Below, one piece after another: positions 16,284 to 24,093 of a stretch of 45,512 nucleotides of DNA. The notes under the pieces were generated by a model. The model made no database searches and had not been told where the DNA came from. It saw only the letters and a program-made list of their open reading frames with translations. Positions within the stretch are counted from its first letter, which is position 1, and each line of letters starts with the position of its first letter. Source of the stretch: Caldalkalibacillus thermarum (GTDB taxonomy: Bacteria > Bacillota > Bacilli > Caldalkalibacillales > Caldalkalibacillaceae); assembly GCF_014644735.1 (NCBI RefSeq), contig NZ_BMKZ01000024.1, forward strand, positions 496 to 46,007, in the 5' to 3' direction. Made by a program: the position numbers and the translations under genes.

Positions 16284-16657
16284 TCATGGATTTGAAAGAA
16301 TATCAATTATTTACGGAGCTGTTAAAACGATATACCGTTTTGCATATTTTGTTAAAAGTGATTCCCCTGGAAGTGCAGGAACTGCGGCATTCGAGACTCA
16401 AATTGTCCCGCCTGTACTGCCGGCTGTTAGAGCGTGTTCACGGCCGGGTAGAGCAAGATATAAAGCTGCTGCGGCGGCAAATGGCTGAACTGGGGGGACA
16501 CATTATCTCTGAAGAACAAGAAAAAACCTTCCGGCGCGTCACCGCCAAGTTTCGAGGGTACTTATACCAACAGCGTTATGCCAATGATGTGCTTCGCGGA
16601 GAGTGTGAAGAACTGTTGCTGTACTATATGACAAGCGAGAGAGGAGTGAAGCAATGA
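16280..16657 (+). CDS. Small helical protein of unknown function (YlbA position)
   Basis: The 125-residue, basic, probably all-helical protein has no signal peptide or membrane segment. Recognisable stretches are LKEYQLFTELLKRY near the start, a long central helix and YLYQQRYANDVLRGECEELLLYYM at the end. I cannot assign it to a family. By position before a YlbC-like gene it could be the YlbA counterpart, but I could not confirm sequence similarity. The frame extends upstream to 16163, but that part overlaps the terminator and promoter, so the start is ATG 16280 or 16286. Its TGA overlaps the ATG of the CAP gene, so the two are cotranscribed behind the LexA-type promoter. Confidence 0.72.
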   Translation: MIMDLKEYQLFTELLKRYTVLHILLKVIPLEVQELRHSRLKLSRLYCRLLERVHGRVEQDIKLLRRQMAELGGHIISEEQEKTFRRVTAKFRGYLYQQRYANDVLRGECEELLLYYMTSERGVKQ

Positions 16658-17757
16658 AACTGTGGCGTGGAATGATATTGGGGCTGATGGCTGGCTGCCT
16701 GATTCATCTGTGGCTAGTGGGATGGGACACATGGTCAGAAAGCTGGCAGATGAGATGGGATGAGTTTGCTGATATCCCGGTTACGCTTAGCAATAAAGAG
16801 CCCGCTGTTGAATCAGGGCCAAATACGGAAACAAGAGAAAAGCATCCTGAAGATAGAGCCCTGTACTCTGTTTCTGATCAAGATTTATACGTTTTCCTGG
16901 GTATGACAGCGGCAGAATTAAGAGAACGATGGGGTGAGCCGCAGCGCATTGATCCCAGTGCGTTTGGTTATAAATGGTGGATTTATCATGATGATTGGGA
17001 AACATATATTCAGATTGGCATGAAGGATGGCCGGGTAAACACGGTATATACCAGCGCACCAGGCTGGCAATGGAAAGATTGGCGTGTGGGCCAGGCCAAA
17101 GCTGAGTGGAAGGAGAACTGGTCCCAGCAAGAAGAATATGCGTTTACAGATCAATGGGGTTATTATACGTTTGTACTCTCCGACGATGACAAACGGGAGA
17201 GGCCCCTTCATTTTGAGGGGGATATGGCTGTACAGCTTTATATTGACCTCCATGCGGGAGAAAGTATTGCTGGCATTCGCCTGATGGATCTGGAGACGCT
17301 TCTTTTACACAGGCCGTACACCCTGAATTATATTGGTTCACTGCCAGAACCCCCTCCTTTAAGTGAAAGCGAACGGCAAGCTGTGGCCCAAGCCAATGAA
17401 CGGCAAATCTTTGATTTGGTGAACGTTACCCGGACTGCTATGGAACTGTCTCCTTTTGATTGGCATGATGAGGTGGCGGAGATTGCCCGCGAACACAGCC
17501 GGGATATGCTTGAATACAACTATTTTGACCACCATTCTCCCCGTTATGGCGGCTTGGGGGAACGCCTGCAGCGGGGAGGTGTTGATTTTGCCCGGGCAGG
17601 GGAAAACATTGCTTGGAACTACGTGGATGCCCCCGATGTCCATCATGGCTGGCTAAACAGTCCAGGCCACCGGCAAAACATTGTCGAACCGGCGTTTACC
17701 CATTTGGGTGTTGGTGTCGTTGACAAATATTATACCCAAAATTTTGTAAAACAGTGA
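16654..17757 (+). CDS. CAP/SCP-domain surface protein (YlbC-like)
   Basis: The 367-residue protein begins with a single hydrophobic anchor (GMILGLMAGCLIHLWLVGW), then a CAP-associated N-terminal domain (about 70-215; GMTAAELRERWGEPQRID) and a C-terminal CAP domain (about 245-365). The CAP core shows HSRDMLEYNYFDHHSP, AGENIAWNY and GWLNSPGHRQNI, with the conserved histidines and glutamate. The architecture matches B. subtilis YlbC, a predicted extracytoplasmic protein of unknown activity. GAGGAG lies eight bases before ATG 16654, which overlaps the preceding stop. Cotranscription from a LexA-type promoter would tie it to DNA-damage conditions; this is inferred. Confidence 0.88.
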   Translation: MKLWRGMILGLMAGCLIHLWLVGWDTWSESWQMRWDEFADIPVTLSNKEPAVESGPNTETREKHPEDRALYSVSDQDLYVFLGMTAAELRERWGEPQRIDPSAFGYKWWIYHDDWETYIQIGMKDGRVNTVYTSAPGWQWKDWRVGQAKAEWKENWSQQEEYAFTDQWGYYTFVLSDDDKRERPLHFEGDMAVQLYIDLHAGESIAGIRLMDLETLLLHRPYTLNYIGSLPEPPPLSESERQAVAQANERQIFDLVNVTRTAMELSPFDWHDEVAEIAREHSRDMLEYNYFDHHSPRYGGLGERLQRGGVDFARAGENIAWNYVDAPDVHHGWLNSPGHRQNIVEPAFTHLGVGVVDKYYTQNFVKQ

Positions 17758-17790
17758 CCCTCGGGGAGAGGAAATTCCCGAGGGTTTTTT
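17758..17790 (+). terminator. Terminator of the CAP gene
   Basis: CCCTCGGG (17758-17765) pairs perfectly with CCCGAGGG (17777-17784), followed by six T residues. The left arm starts directly after the stop codon. Confidence 0.92.
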
Positions 17791-17819
17791 ACTGGACAAG
17801 CCTCATATTGAGCCTTAGT

Positions 17820-18545
17820 TCAGTTTTGCCTTAACAGCTTTTTGATGCGGCGGGGACAGTTGGTAAACACCCCATCCACGTTAAAATCTTGGCAGAGCGT
17901 TAGTTGGGATTTACGTTCAATCACATAGGGGAAAATGTAATATCCTTCTTGTTGCAGCAGGCGCAGATTATCTCCCAGTAATGCAACATGGGGGTGTATA
18001 GAGTAGAGTTGAAGTTCGCGCCAGGCATGATTGCTAAAAAAAGGGTCTAACGTTCCCCAGCATAACAATCCACGCCGAATATGGGGGGCCAAGGACAGGC
18101 ATGTTTGGAGGCTGTCAACCCGGAATGAAGATAAAATGACCTTGTTTTCCATTTTGTAACGGTGGACCAGGTCAATGACGCTTTTCTCCAATCCCGGGTA
18201 ATCTATGAGATTATTTTTCAACTCAATATTAAGGGTAACGGGGTGATCTTTTAACAGTTTAAGTACTTCTTCCAGCAGGGGAACATGGGTCCCTGTGAAG
18301 CGGGGATGAAACCACTTCCCGGCGTCCAGACGGCGGATTTCGGCATACAGTGTGTCATAGACAAAGCCGTTCCCGTTCGTGGTACGGCCCAGCCATTCAT
18401 CGTGAAAGACGATCACTTGTCCGTCTTTGGTCATCTGGACATCAATTTCAATCGCTTCAATCCGGTCTCTTAACGCTTGTTTAATGGCAGGTAATGTGTT
18501 TTCTGGTGCAAGCTGGGACGAGCCTCTGTGTGCGATCACGATCAT
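17820..18545 (-). CDS. Glycerophosphodiester phosphodiesterase, cytosolic
   Basis: The enzyme hydrolyses glycerophosphodiesters to glycerol 3-phosphate and an alcohol. The 241-residue protein is a compact GDPD TIM barrel with no signal peptide: AHRGSSQLAPENT with H6, R7 and E15, EIDVQMTKDG with E33 and D35, and FHDEWLGRTTNG with H48. These are the metal ligands and catalytic pair of the family. The end holds VDGVFTNCP, the usual last strand. It resembles the UgpQ-like cytoplasmic group rather than secreted GlpQ. The ribosome site (GAGGGG) is about 12 bases from the ATG. No glycerol transporter is adjacent, so the physiological substrate is unknown. Confidence 0.93.
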   Translation of the reverse strand: MIVIAHRGSSQLAPENTLPAIKQALRDRIEAIEIDVQMTKDGQVIVFHDEWLGRTTNGNGFVYDTLYAEIRRLDAGKWFHPRFTGTHVPLLEEVLKLLKDHPVTLNIELKNNLIDYPGLEKSVIDLVHRYKMENKVILSSFRVDSLQTCLSLAPHIRRGLLCWGTLDPFFSNHAWRELQLYSIHPHVALLGDNLRLLQQEGYYIFPYVIERKSQLTLCQDFNVDGVFTNCPRRIKKLLRQN

Positions 18546-18583
18546 GAACCTGTATTCCCCTCTATGATGTGTTTACACCCATC

Positions 18584-18632
18584 ACTAGTTTATGGAACAT
18601 ATCTGCTAGATGTTCCATAAGATGATACTAGT
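18584..18632. repeat. Long interrupted inverted repeat between divergent genes
   Basis: TTATGGAACAT (18590-18600) and ATGTTCCATAA (18610-18620) are a perfect 11-bp inverted repeat around a 9-base loop. ACTAGT boxes lie immediately outside on the left (18584-18589) and six bases further out on the right (18627-18632). There is no T run, and it sits between divergent starts (18545 and 18665), so it is more likely an operator or RNA hairpin than a terminator. Confidence 0.7.
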
Positions 18633-18664
18633 TAACAAGCATTCGCCTGTAAGGAGGGCGAGTC

Positions 18665-19156
18665 ATGGCAAACCGAAAGAGAAGGGCCAACTCGGCCAGA
18701 GGTGTGACAAACAGAAGCGGAAACAGGGACGAACGCCTGATGCAACATATACGCACAGAAGAGCGTCAAGGGCAGCATAACCGTACGCAAAAAAGAAGAG
18801 CAGGCTCTCCTGTTACCCATCATCGGGCGGTGACACCTGATTCCATCTTATGGACTCAGCTTGCCCAACTGGTCCGGCAGGTTGATTTGATGAAACTGAA
18901 ACATAAACTGGCTGAGGTGAACCAGGTTGTAGAACAGATCAATGTTCTGCTCAGACAGCTCAATGGCATACCAAGTACTCACCATCCCCCTGTTTCCTAT
19001 TTTCCCCAGATGCAGAACATTGTCTATCCCCAAGTTAGCCCGGGAGCCAACCGGACCTCGCATGTTTATCATGATCCCCGCTCCCCCATTCAGCAAGGAA
19101 CCTTAAGAACCGGGTATCATCACAACTGGCCGGCGGGAAGGGTGACTATTCAATAA
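18665..19156 (+). CDS. Basic hypothetical protein, possible spore-coat-type
   Basis: I do not recognise this 163-residue protein. Residues 1-55 are very basic and rich in Arg, Asn and Gln (RKRRANSARGVTNRSGNRDE). Residues 60-98 form an amphipathic helix or coiled coil (LAQLVRQVDLMKLKHKLAEV), and the rest is rich in Pro, His, Tyr and Gln. Low complexity of this kind is common in spore-coat proteins, and the neighbouring ylb genes suggest a divergent YlbD, but similarity is not evident. AAGGAGGGCG precedes the ATG. The HtrA-like gene follows after 15 bases, so they are probably cotranscribed. Confidence 0.65.
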   Translation: MANRKRRANSARGVTNRSGNRDERLMQHIRTEERQGQHNRTQKRRAGSPVTHHRAVTPDSILWTQLAQLVRQVDLMKLKHKLAEVNQVVEQINVLLRQLNGIPSTHHPPVSYFPQMQNIVYPQVSPGANRTSHVYHDPRSPIQQGTLRTGYHHNWPAGRVTIQ

Positions 19157-19171
19157 GGAGTCGTTGACAAC

Positions 19172-19813
19172 ATGAATAGCCGGATCACTGATTTATATCG
19201 AAAGCTCAAAAGGCGGATTGTGTCAATTGAAGGAATGGAATTGTCAGAAAGATTAGATGTTGTCTTTTCTCCCTACTTGCTTTCCCCGGAAAGGGCCGAG
19301 CGCAAGATCAGTTATGGAAGCGGCATGATTATTCATCCCAAGGGGTATATTTTGACTTGTTACCATGTGGTGGCAGGTATGAAGGCAGCCAAAGTCAAAT
19401 GGGGGAAAAATCCGCAACTATATCAAGCCAGACTGGTTTGGGCCCAATCTGATAAAGATTTGGCTGTGCTCAAAATTAATACATCCAGGAAACTGCCGCC
19501 GGTGACCTTTTGTAAAGAAACCCGTGTCGGCGAACGTGTTTTTGCCATTGGCAACCCATTCGGTTTTGAACACACACTAACTATGGGCGTGTTAAGCGGC
19601 AAGGGCCGCACAGTATCTACGGCGAACAACGAATACGAAGACATGTTACAAACCGATGCAACCTTAAATCCCGGAAACAGCGGCGGACCCTTGTTTAACA
19701 CTAAGGGCCAGGTGATCGGCATGAACGCCATTATCATTCAGTCTCATCAAAGTATGGGTTTCGCTATCCCCACCAGCACTTTCCTTCCACTGATCCAGAA
19801 GTTCCTTCCATAG
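19172..19813 (+). CDS. Cytosolic trypsin-like serine protease (S1C, HtrA-like without PDZ)
   Basis: The 213-residue protein is a bare S1C protease domain. The triad is visible: H65 in TCYHVVAG, D96 in SDKDLAVLK and S170 in LNPGNSGGPL. AIGNPFGFEHTLTMGVLSG is typical of HtrA/DegP. Unlike B. subtilis HtrA, HtrB and HtrC it has no membrane anchor, signal peptide or PDZ domain, so it is predicted to be cytosolic. AGGAG lies about 11 bases before the ATG. It follows the basic unknown protein closely and ends at a strong terminator; a shared role, possibly during sporulation, is speculative. Confidence 0.9.
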   Translation: MNSRITDLYRKLKRRIVSIEGMELSERLDVVFSPYLLSPERAERKISYGSGMIIHPKGYILTCYHVVAGMKAAKVKWGKNPQLYQARLVWAQSDKDLAVLKINTSRKLPPVTFCKETRVGERVFAIGNPFGFEHTLTMGVLSGKGRTVSTANNEYEDMLQTDATLNPGNSGGPLFNTKGQVIGMNAIIIQSHQSMGFAIPTSTFLPLIQKFLP

Positions 19814-19835
19814 CGGCCATCCTATCCTCCAGGAG

Positions 19836-19872
19836 TTCCCGGCAAGCGCAATGGCGCGGTGCCGGGAATTTT
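19836..19872. terminator. Terminator after the HtrA-like gene
   Basis: TTCCCGGCA (19836-19844) and TGCCGGGAA (19860-19868) form the outer stem, GCGC pairs inside, and TTTT follows. Confidence 0.8.
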
Positions 19873-19898
19873 GGGTGGAGACCGGTCCGGAGCAGGAT

Positions 19899-20225
19899 TT
19901 ATTCCCTGACCCATTCCACTTTAACAGGAAGATCTGTTTTAGGCAGGCGGTAGACGGCGGTGGGGTAAGTAATGACTTGGATCACAATGGCATCCGGTGC
20001 CGGTTTTAACTCTTTGGCTTTTACCAGAATATAGGCTTTCCCGTTTTCTACCCGTTCTTCGGCATCGAGCACTTTGATACTGTATCCACCTGTCAGGCGT
20101 TCCCCTGTGGCCAGCAAGATATAGGTATGAGTGTCATCCGAAACAGTGAGGACACCTCCTTTTTTTCGGATTTGCTCAAGTTTTTCTTCGATCCAGCGCG
20201 GATATTCACCAGCGAAACGGTTCAT
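19899..20225 (-). CDS. PrcB C-terminal domain protein, no signal peptide
   Basis: The 108-residue protein matches the PrcB_C domain: ILLATGERLTGGYSIKVLDA, then KAKELKPAPDAIVIQVITYPTAVYRLPK. PrcB was named as a subunit of the Treponema dentilisin protease complex, and related bacterial proteins are usually secreted or lipoproteins. Here the N-terminus (MNRFAGEYPRWIEEKLEQIRK) is a charged helix with no export signal, implying a cytosolic location. AAAGGAGAGAG precedes the ATG. It converges on the HtrA-like protease gene and diverges from the XPB helicase gene. The function is unknown. Confidence 0.8.
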   Translation of the reverse strand: MNRFAGEYPRWIEEKLEQIRKKGGVLTVSDDTHTYILLATGERLTGGYSIKVLDAEERVENGKAYILVKAKELKPAPDAIVIQVITYPTAVYRLPKTDLPVKVEWVRE

Positions 20226-20300
20226 AACCCTCTCTCCTTTCGTTTAAACTATAGGTGAATAAAAGATGAAAGCGGTTTTGTGACTAGAAAGGTGAAAACA

Positions 20301-22010
20301 ATGGAGTATTTTGCTGACCGGCCTCTTGTTATACAACCAGACCGCACCATCTATTTAGAGGTTAACCATCCCCAATATGAAGATGTGCGCCAAAAGCTGC
20401 AATCGTTTAGCGATTTAATTAAGAGTCCCGAACATATACATACCTATCGTATCACACCACTGTCATTGTGGCATGCGGCTGCCCGGGGTCAACGGGCAGA
20501 GGACATCATTTCTTTTTTGCAAGCTTATGCTAAGTTCCCCCTGACCAATGATGTCGCCCAGTCGATACGGGAGGATATGGACAAGTATGGACAGTTAACG
20601 CTGGTTGCTTTGGATACAAGTCTGTTTTTAATCGCCGATAAACTTGAAGCTTTGCAGGCGGTCATCCATTATCCTTCAGTATCCTCCTTTTTCAGCGGTG
20701 AGCCACAACGACTGCAATGGACAAAGGAGCAGAAATGGGGGATTGCTGTTGCCCCACAAAAAAGGGGTGAGCTTAAGCAGCAATGTATGCGTCTTGGCTT
20801 CCCAATAACGGATGAAGCGGGCTACGATGACGGAGAATCATTGCCTTGCGCTTTCGCTCCTGTGCTGGCTGACGGTTCCCCGTTTCAATTGCGGGATTAC
20901 CAGCGTGAGGCGGTGGATGCTTTTTTGGGCCCTGATTCAGCTTATGGCGGGCAGGGTGTCTTGGTGCTTCCCTGCGGCGCAGGAAAAACCATTATTGGCA
21001 TTGCAGTCATGGTCAGACAGCAGTGTGCCACACTGATTCTGACCAGCAATGAAACCTCTGCCAGGCAGTGGAAGAGGGAAATCTTAGAAAAAACAACACT
21101 GACGGAAAATGAAGTGGGAGAATATACAACTCAAACGAAACTGATCAAGCCGGTTACCATTACCACTTACCAAATGCTCACCTTCCGTCCGTCTCAGTCC
21201 GCAGCATTTGGTCATATGCATCTGTTTAAACGCAGGAGATGGGGATTGATTATCTATGATGAAGTGCACCTGTTGCCGGCACCTGTCTACCGGGCTACGG
21301 CATCGCTGCAATCCACCCGCCGGCTGGGACTCACTGCCACTTTAGTACGGGAAGATGGACGGGAAGAAGATGTTTTCAGCCTGATCGGACCCAAACGTTA
21401 CGATCTGCCTTGGAAAGAGCTGGAGCATAAGGGGCACATTGCTGAGGCTATATGCACCGCAATCAGGGTTGACTTGGATCCGGCTTTGAAACGGGCGTAT
21501 CATCTGGCCCCAGAGAAGGACAAAATGAGAATAGCCCAGGAGAATCCGCAAAAGCTGGCCGTTGTCAAGGAGCTTTTGAATAAGCACCGGGAGGACCAGG
21601 TGTTGATTATCGGCCAGTATGTGCGCCAGATGGAGGCATTAGGCATACTCTTTGAGGTGCCTGTTATTACCGGCAAGACAAAGCATGGGGAGAGGGACCG
21701 GCTGTATGCACAGTTTCGCTCAGGAGAGATCCGGGTTTTGGCCGTGTCCAAAGTTGCCAATTTTGCCATCGATCTCCCTGCTGCGGCTGTGGCCATCCAG
21801 GTGTCCGGCACCTATGGTTCAAGGCAGGAGGAAGCCCAGCGGCTAGGACGGATTTTACGGCCTAAGCCGGGAGAAAATAAAGCCTATTTCTACCATATTG
21901 TCACCAAAGATTCAAAGGATCAGGACTACGCGTTAAAACGCCAGTTGTTCTTGGTTGAGCAAGGTTATCGTTATCACGTTGTTGACTATCTTCAAGATTA
22001 CTCAGAGTGA
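20301..22010 (+). CDS. XPB/ERCC3-type SF2 DNA helicase
   Basis: The 569-residue protein is a bacterial XPB homologue. Residues 1-130 form an XPB-type N-terminal region (RPLVIQPDRTIYLE), and about 135-190 correspond to the damage-recognition-like domain. The helicase motifs are Q/Ia region LRDYQREAVDAF, Walker A LPCGAGKT (223-230), DEVH (320-323), GLTATLVRED with the XPB-specific RED motif (350-352), and motif VI QEEAQRLGRILRPK. XPB unwinds DNA in eukaryotic TFIIH and pairs with Bax1 nuclease in archaea. ATG 20301 follows GAAAGGTGA. The next gene encodes a helicase-associated protein 13 bases downstream, so the pair is an operon. DNA repair is the most likely role, by inference. Confidence 0.92.
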   Translation: MEYFADRPLVIQPDRTIYLEVNHPQYEDVRQKLQSFSDLIKSPEHIHTYRITPLSLWHAAARGQRAEDIISFLQAYAKFPLTNDVAQSIREDMDKYGQLTLVALDTSLFLIADKLEALQAVIHYPSVSSFFSGEPQRLQWTKEQKWGIAVAPQKRGELKQQCMRLGFPITDEAGYDDGESLPCAFAPVLADGSPFQLRDYQREAVDAFLGPDSAYGGQGVLVLPCGAGKTIIGIAVMVRQQCATLILTSNETSARQWKREILEKTTLTENEVGEYTTQTKLIKPVTITTYQMLTFRPSQSAAFGHMHLFKRRRWGLIIYDEVHLLPAPVYRATASLQSTRRLGLTATLVREDGREEDVFSLIGPKRYDLPWKELEHKGHIAEAICTAIRVDLDPALKRAYHLAPEKDKMRIAQENPQKLAVVKELLNKHREDQVLIIGQYVRQMEALGILFEVPVITGKTKHGERDRLYAQFRSGEIRVLAVSKVANFAIDLPAAAVAIQVSGTYGSRQEEAQRLGRILRPKPGENKAYFYHIVTKDSKDQDYALKRQLFLVEQGYRYHVVDYLQDYSE

Positions 22011-22023
22011 AAGGAGCAGAGCG

Positions 22024-24051
22024 GTGCGAAAAGCTTGGGATTTTATTGAGTCGTTGTCCGGTTCAACCATTGAGCGCATACTAGAAGAATGGCTTAGATT
22101 CACATGTGCAAAAACAGAAAAAACAGAAGGAAGGATGAATCAAAGGTTTCACGCGATCCTGCTTGACAAAGGACAAACACAGTTTGATCCGGAACAAAAG
22201 GAGCAAATGTTGCGCCAACAATTGGCGCGTCTATTTGCTGATGGACAAGCAATGCAATTGTTGTACCGCTCTCTTTCCCCCTATGAGCAGAAAGTCGTTC
22301 ACTACTTTCTGTTTCAAACAGGAGGGGATTTTTTAACATGCCGGCAGGTGGAAGAGGAACAGTTTGTCCTAAAACCTAATCTGTTTCAGCTAGGTTTAAT
22401 TGGTTTGAGAAGAAAGGGCCTGGTATATACCTTGCGCCGCCAACGGGGGGAAGTGGCTTACTCAATGCCGGAAGATATCAGGGAAAGCCTGTACGAAGCC
22501 TATCTGGACGTTAACCAGGTCCAGTTATGGGAGGTTTGCCAGGAGGAGGTGATCAATCTTCGGGCTGTTCAGCCTTCTGTTTTGGTTGACCTGTTCTGGT
22601 TCATGTATGTCTGGCGCCAGGAGAAGGACAACTGTATCCCCTTAACCAAACGTAAAAGTATTCATAAGCGTTTTTTGCGCATGTGTGAGGAAAAATTGAC
22701 CAACCGGAAGGTGAATTTGGAAGGTTGCCCATTGGCCGTTACTGACCGGGAAACGTATAGTAAACAGATGGCTCTGTTGCTAGATTTCATGACAAGGCAG
22801 CAGCTCATTCGCTGGTATAAACATAGCCTTGTTCTAGATTTGGATCAAGTGGATCAATGGATGGGGAACTCCCGGCAGGAGATGAGTATTCGTTTTTTAG
22901 ACTATTGGTTTAGCCATTATGTGCCCTCGGCAACCTGGTTACAGCGTTATTTAGCTGATATGAAGCACCTGCTCCGAACCAGGGCAGATTCGCCGGCTGC
23001 CACCGGTACGACGGCTGGTATTCAGGGGTCGGACTGGGTCTATCTTTTATCTCCTGTTGAAGCTTGGGAAGATAACTATGCTTTACCTCCCGCCCAAGAC
23101 ATTATTGCCCGCTTGGAGCAAGAAATTATCTTACCGCTTATGGGACTGGGGCTGGTTGAATATGCTGAAACCCCTCAAGGCGCAAAGGTGTGGCGTTATC
23201 GTTGGGAGCATGAGCAGTGTTGTCCGTGGTGGGTTCAGCCTCACCTGGAAGTACTCGTTCCCCAGGTGATTCCTTTTCGTGATCTGTGGCGTCTGACACA
23301 GTATTTGGCCCTTGATGCGTGGCAAGATATGCTGGTTTTGCGCCTGGATCAGGCTTATGTTCAGAGCATGGCCTCTGGAGGACACGCTTTGGAAAAGTGG
23401 TTTATCTGGTTAGAACAGAACAGCAGTATCCCCGTGCCTGAGACATTTAAAGAACAGCTTAAGCTGTGGCTGAAGCAGCCCAATCAGGTTAAACTGCAGG
23501 AGATGGTGGTGCTGGAAGTGAATCAGGAAGAATTGGCCCAGGCCATTCTCGAGATGCCTGAGTTACAGCCCTTTGAATTGCGTGCCGCCACACCACGCCT
23601 GTTGCTTGCCGAAAAAGGAAGGGTGGATGAGATCGCCCATGTTCTGCACAAAAAAGGCATTCACCTCAGTACCGAAAAGAATGATGACACGCCATGGCCT
23701 CTCATACCGTTTGATCACGAACTCATTGCTTTCCCCCGGGACAAAAACAGGCAGTTGAAAGTGGAAAATGTTTTTCCTGATTGGACTGAGGCCATTCCGG
23801 CCTGGAAACAGCTTCCCGAAACATGGAAAAAACATTTTACTTCTTATCATGCCAAAACGAAGCGGGATATGGTTCAACAGGCTGTCACTCACCAGTTAAG
23901 GCTGAAAATAGAGGACGACCGGGGGAGCGTGGCCACCATTGAGGCTGTCGATTTCGGCATGGAGCATGGGGAATGGGTGGTCAGTGACCAGGAGGGCAAA
24001 ACTTACAAGTTAAACCAGCTGAACCGCCTCCAACTGTTGTTTCCCGTTTAA
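22024..24051 (+). CDS. Helicase-associated (XPB/Ssl2 N-terminal-like) partner protein
   Basis: This 675-residue soluble protein starts at GTG 22024 with AAAGGAG nine bases upstream, 13 bases after the XPB stop. It has no nuclease or ATPase motif that I can see. The N-terminal half looks like winged-helix repeats (SPYEQKVVHYFLFQTGG, LGLIGLRRKGLVYTLRR). Around residues 480-580 is the helicase-associated domain shared with XPB N-termini (WIWLEQ, ELAQAILEMPELQPFELRAATPRLLLAEK). The C-terminus has a WYL-like strand pattern (IEAVDFGMEHGEWVVSDQEG). Actinobacteria carry a comparable large protein beside their ercc3 gene, as I recall. It is probably the regulatory or DNA-loading partner of the helicase. 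Confidence 0.8.
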   Translation: MRKAWDFIESLSGSTIERILEEWLRFTCAKTEKTEGRMNQRFHAILLDKGQTQFDPEQKEQMLRQQLARLFADGQAMQLLYRSLSPYEQKVVHYFLFQTGGDFLTCRQVEEEQFVLKPNLFQLGLIGLRRKGLVYTLRRQRGEVAYSMPEDIRESLYEAYLDVNQVQLWEVCQEEVINLRAVQPSVLVDLFWFMYVWRQEKDNCIPLTKRKSIHKRFLRMCEEKLTNRKVNLEGCPLAVTDRETYSKQMALLLDFMTRQQLIRWYKHSLVLDLDQVDQWMGNSRQEMSIRFLDYWFSHYVPSATWLQRYLADMKHLLRTRADSPAATGTTAGIQGSDWVYLLSPVEAWEDNYALPPAQDIIARLEQEIILPLMGLGLVEYAETPQGAKVWRYRWEHEQCCPWWVQPHLEVLVPQVIPFRDLWRLTQYLALDAWQDMLVLRLDQAYVQSMASGGHALEKWFIWLEQNSSIPVPETFKEQLKLWLKQPNQVKLQEMVVLEVNQEELAQAILEMPELQPFELRAATPRLLLAEKGRVDEIAHVLHKKGIHLSTEKNDDTPWPLIPFDHELIAFPRDKNRQLKVENVFPDWTEAIPAWKQLPETWKKHFTSYHAKTKRDMVQQAVTHQLRLKIEDDRGSVATIEAVDFGMEHGEWVVSDQEGKTYKLNQLNRLQLLFPV

Positions 24052-24093
24052 GTCAAAACGTGTTACAATTGGATAACGGAGGTGTTGGTCCTC

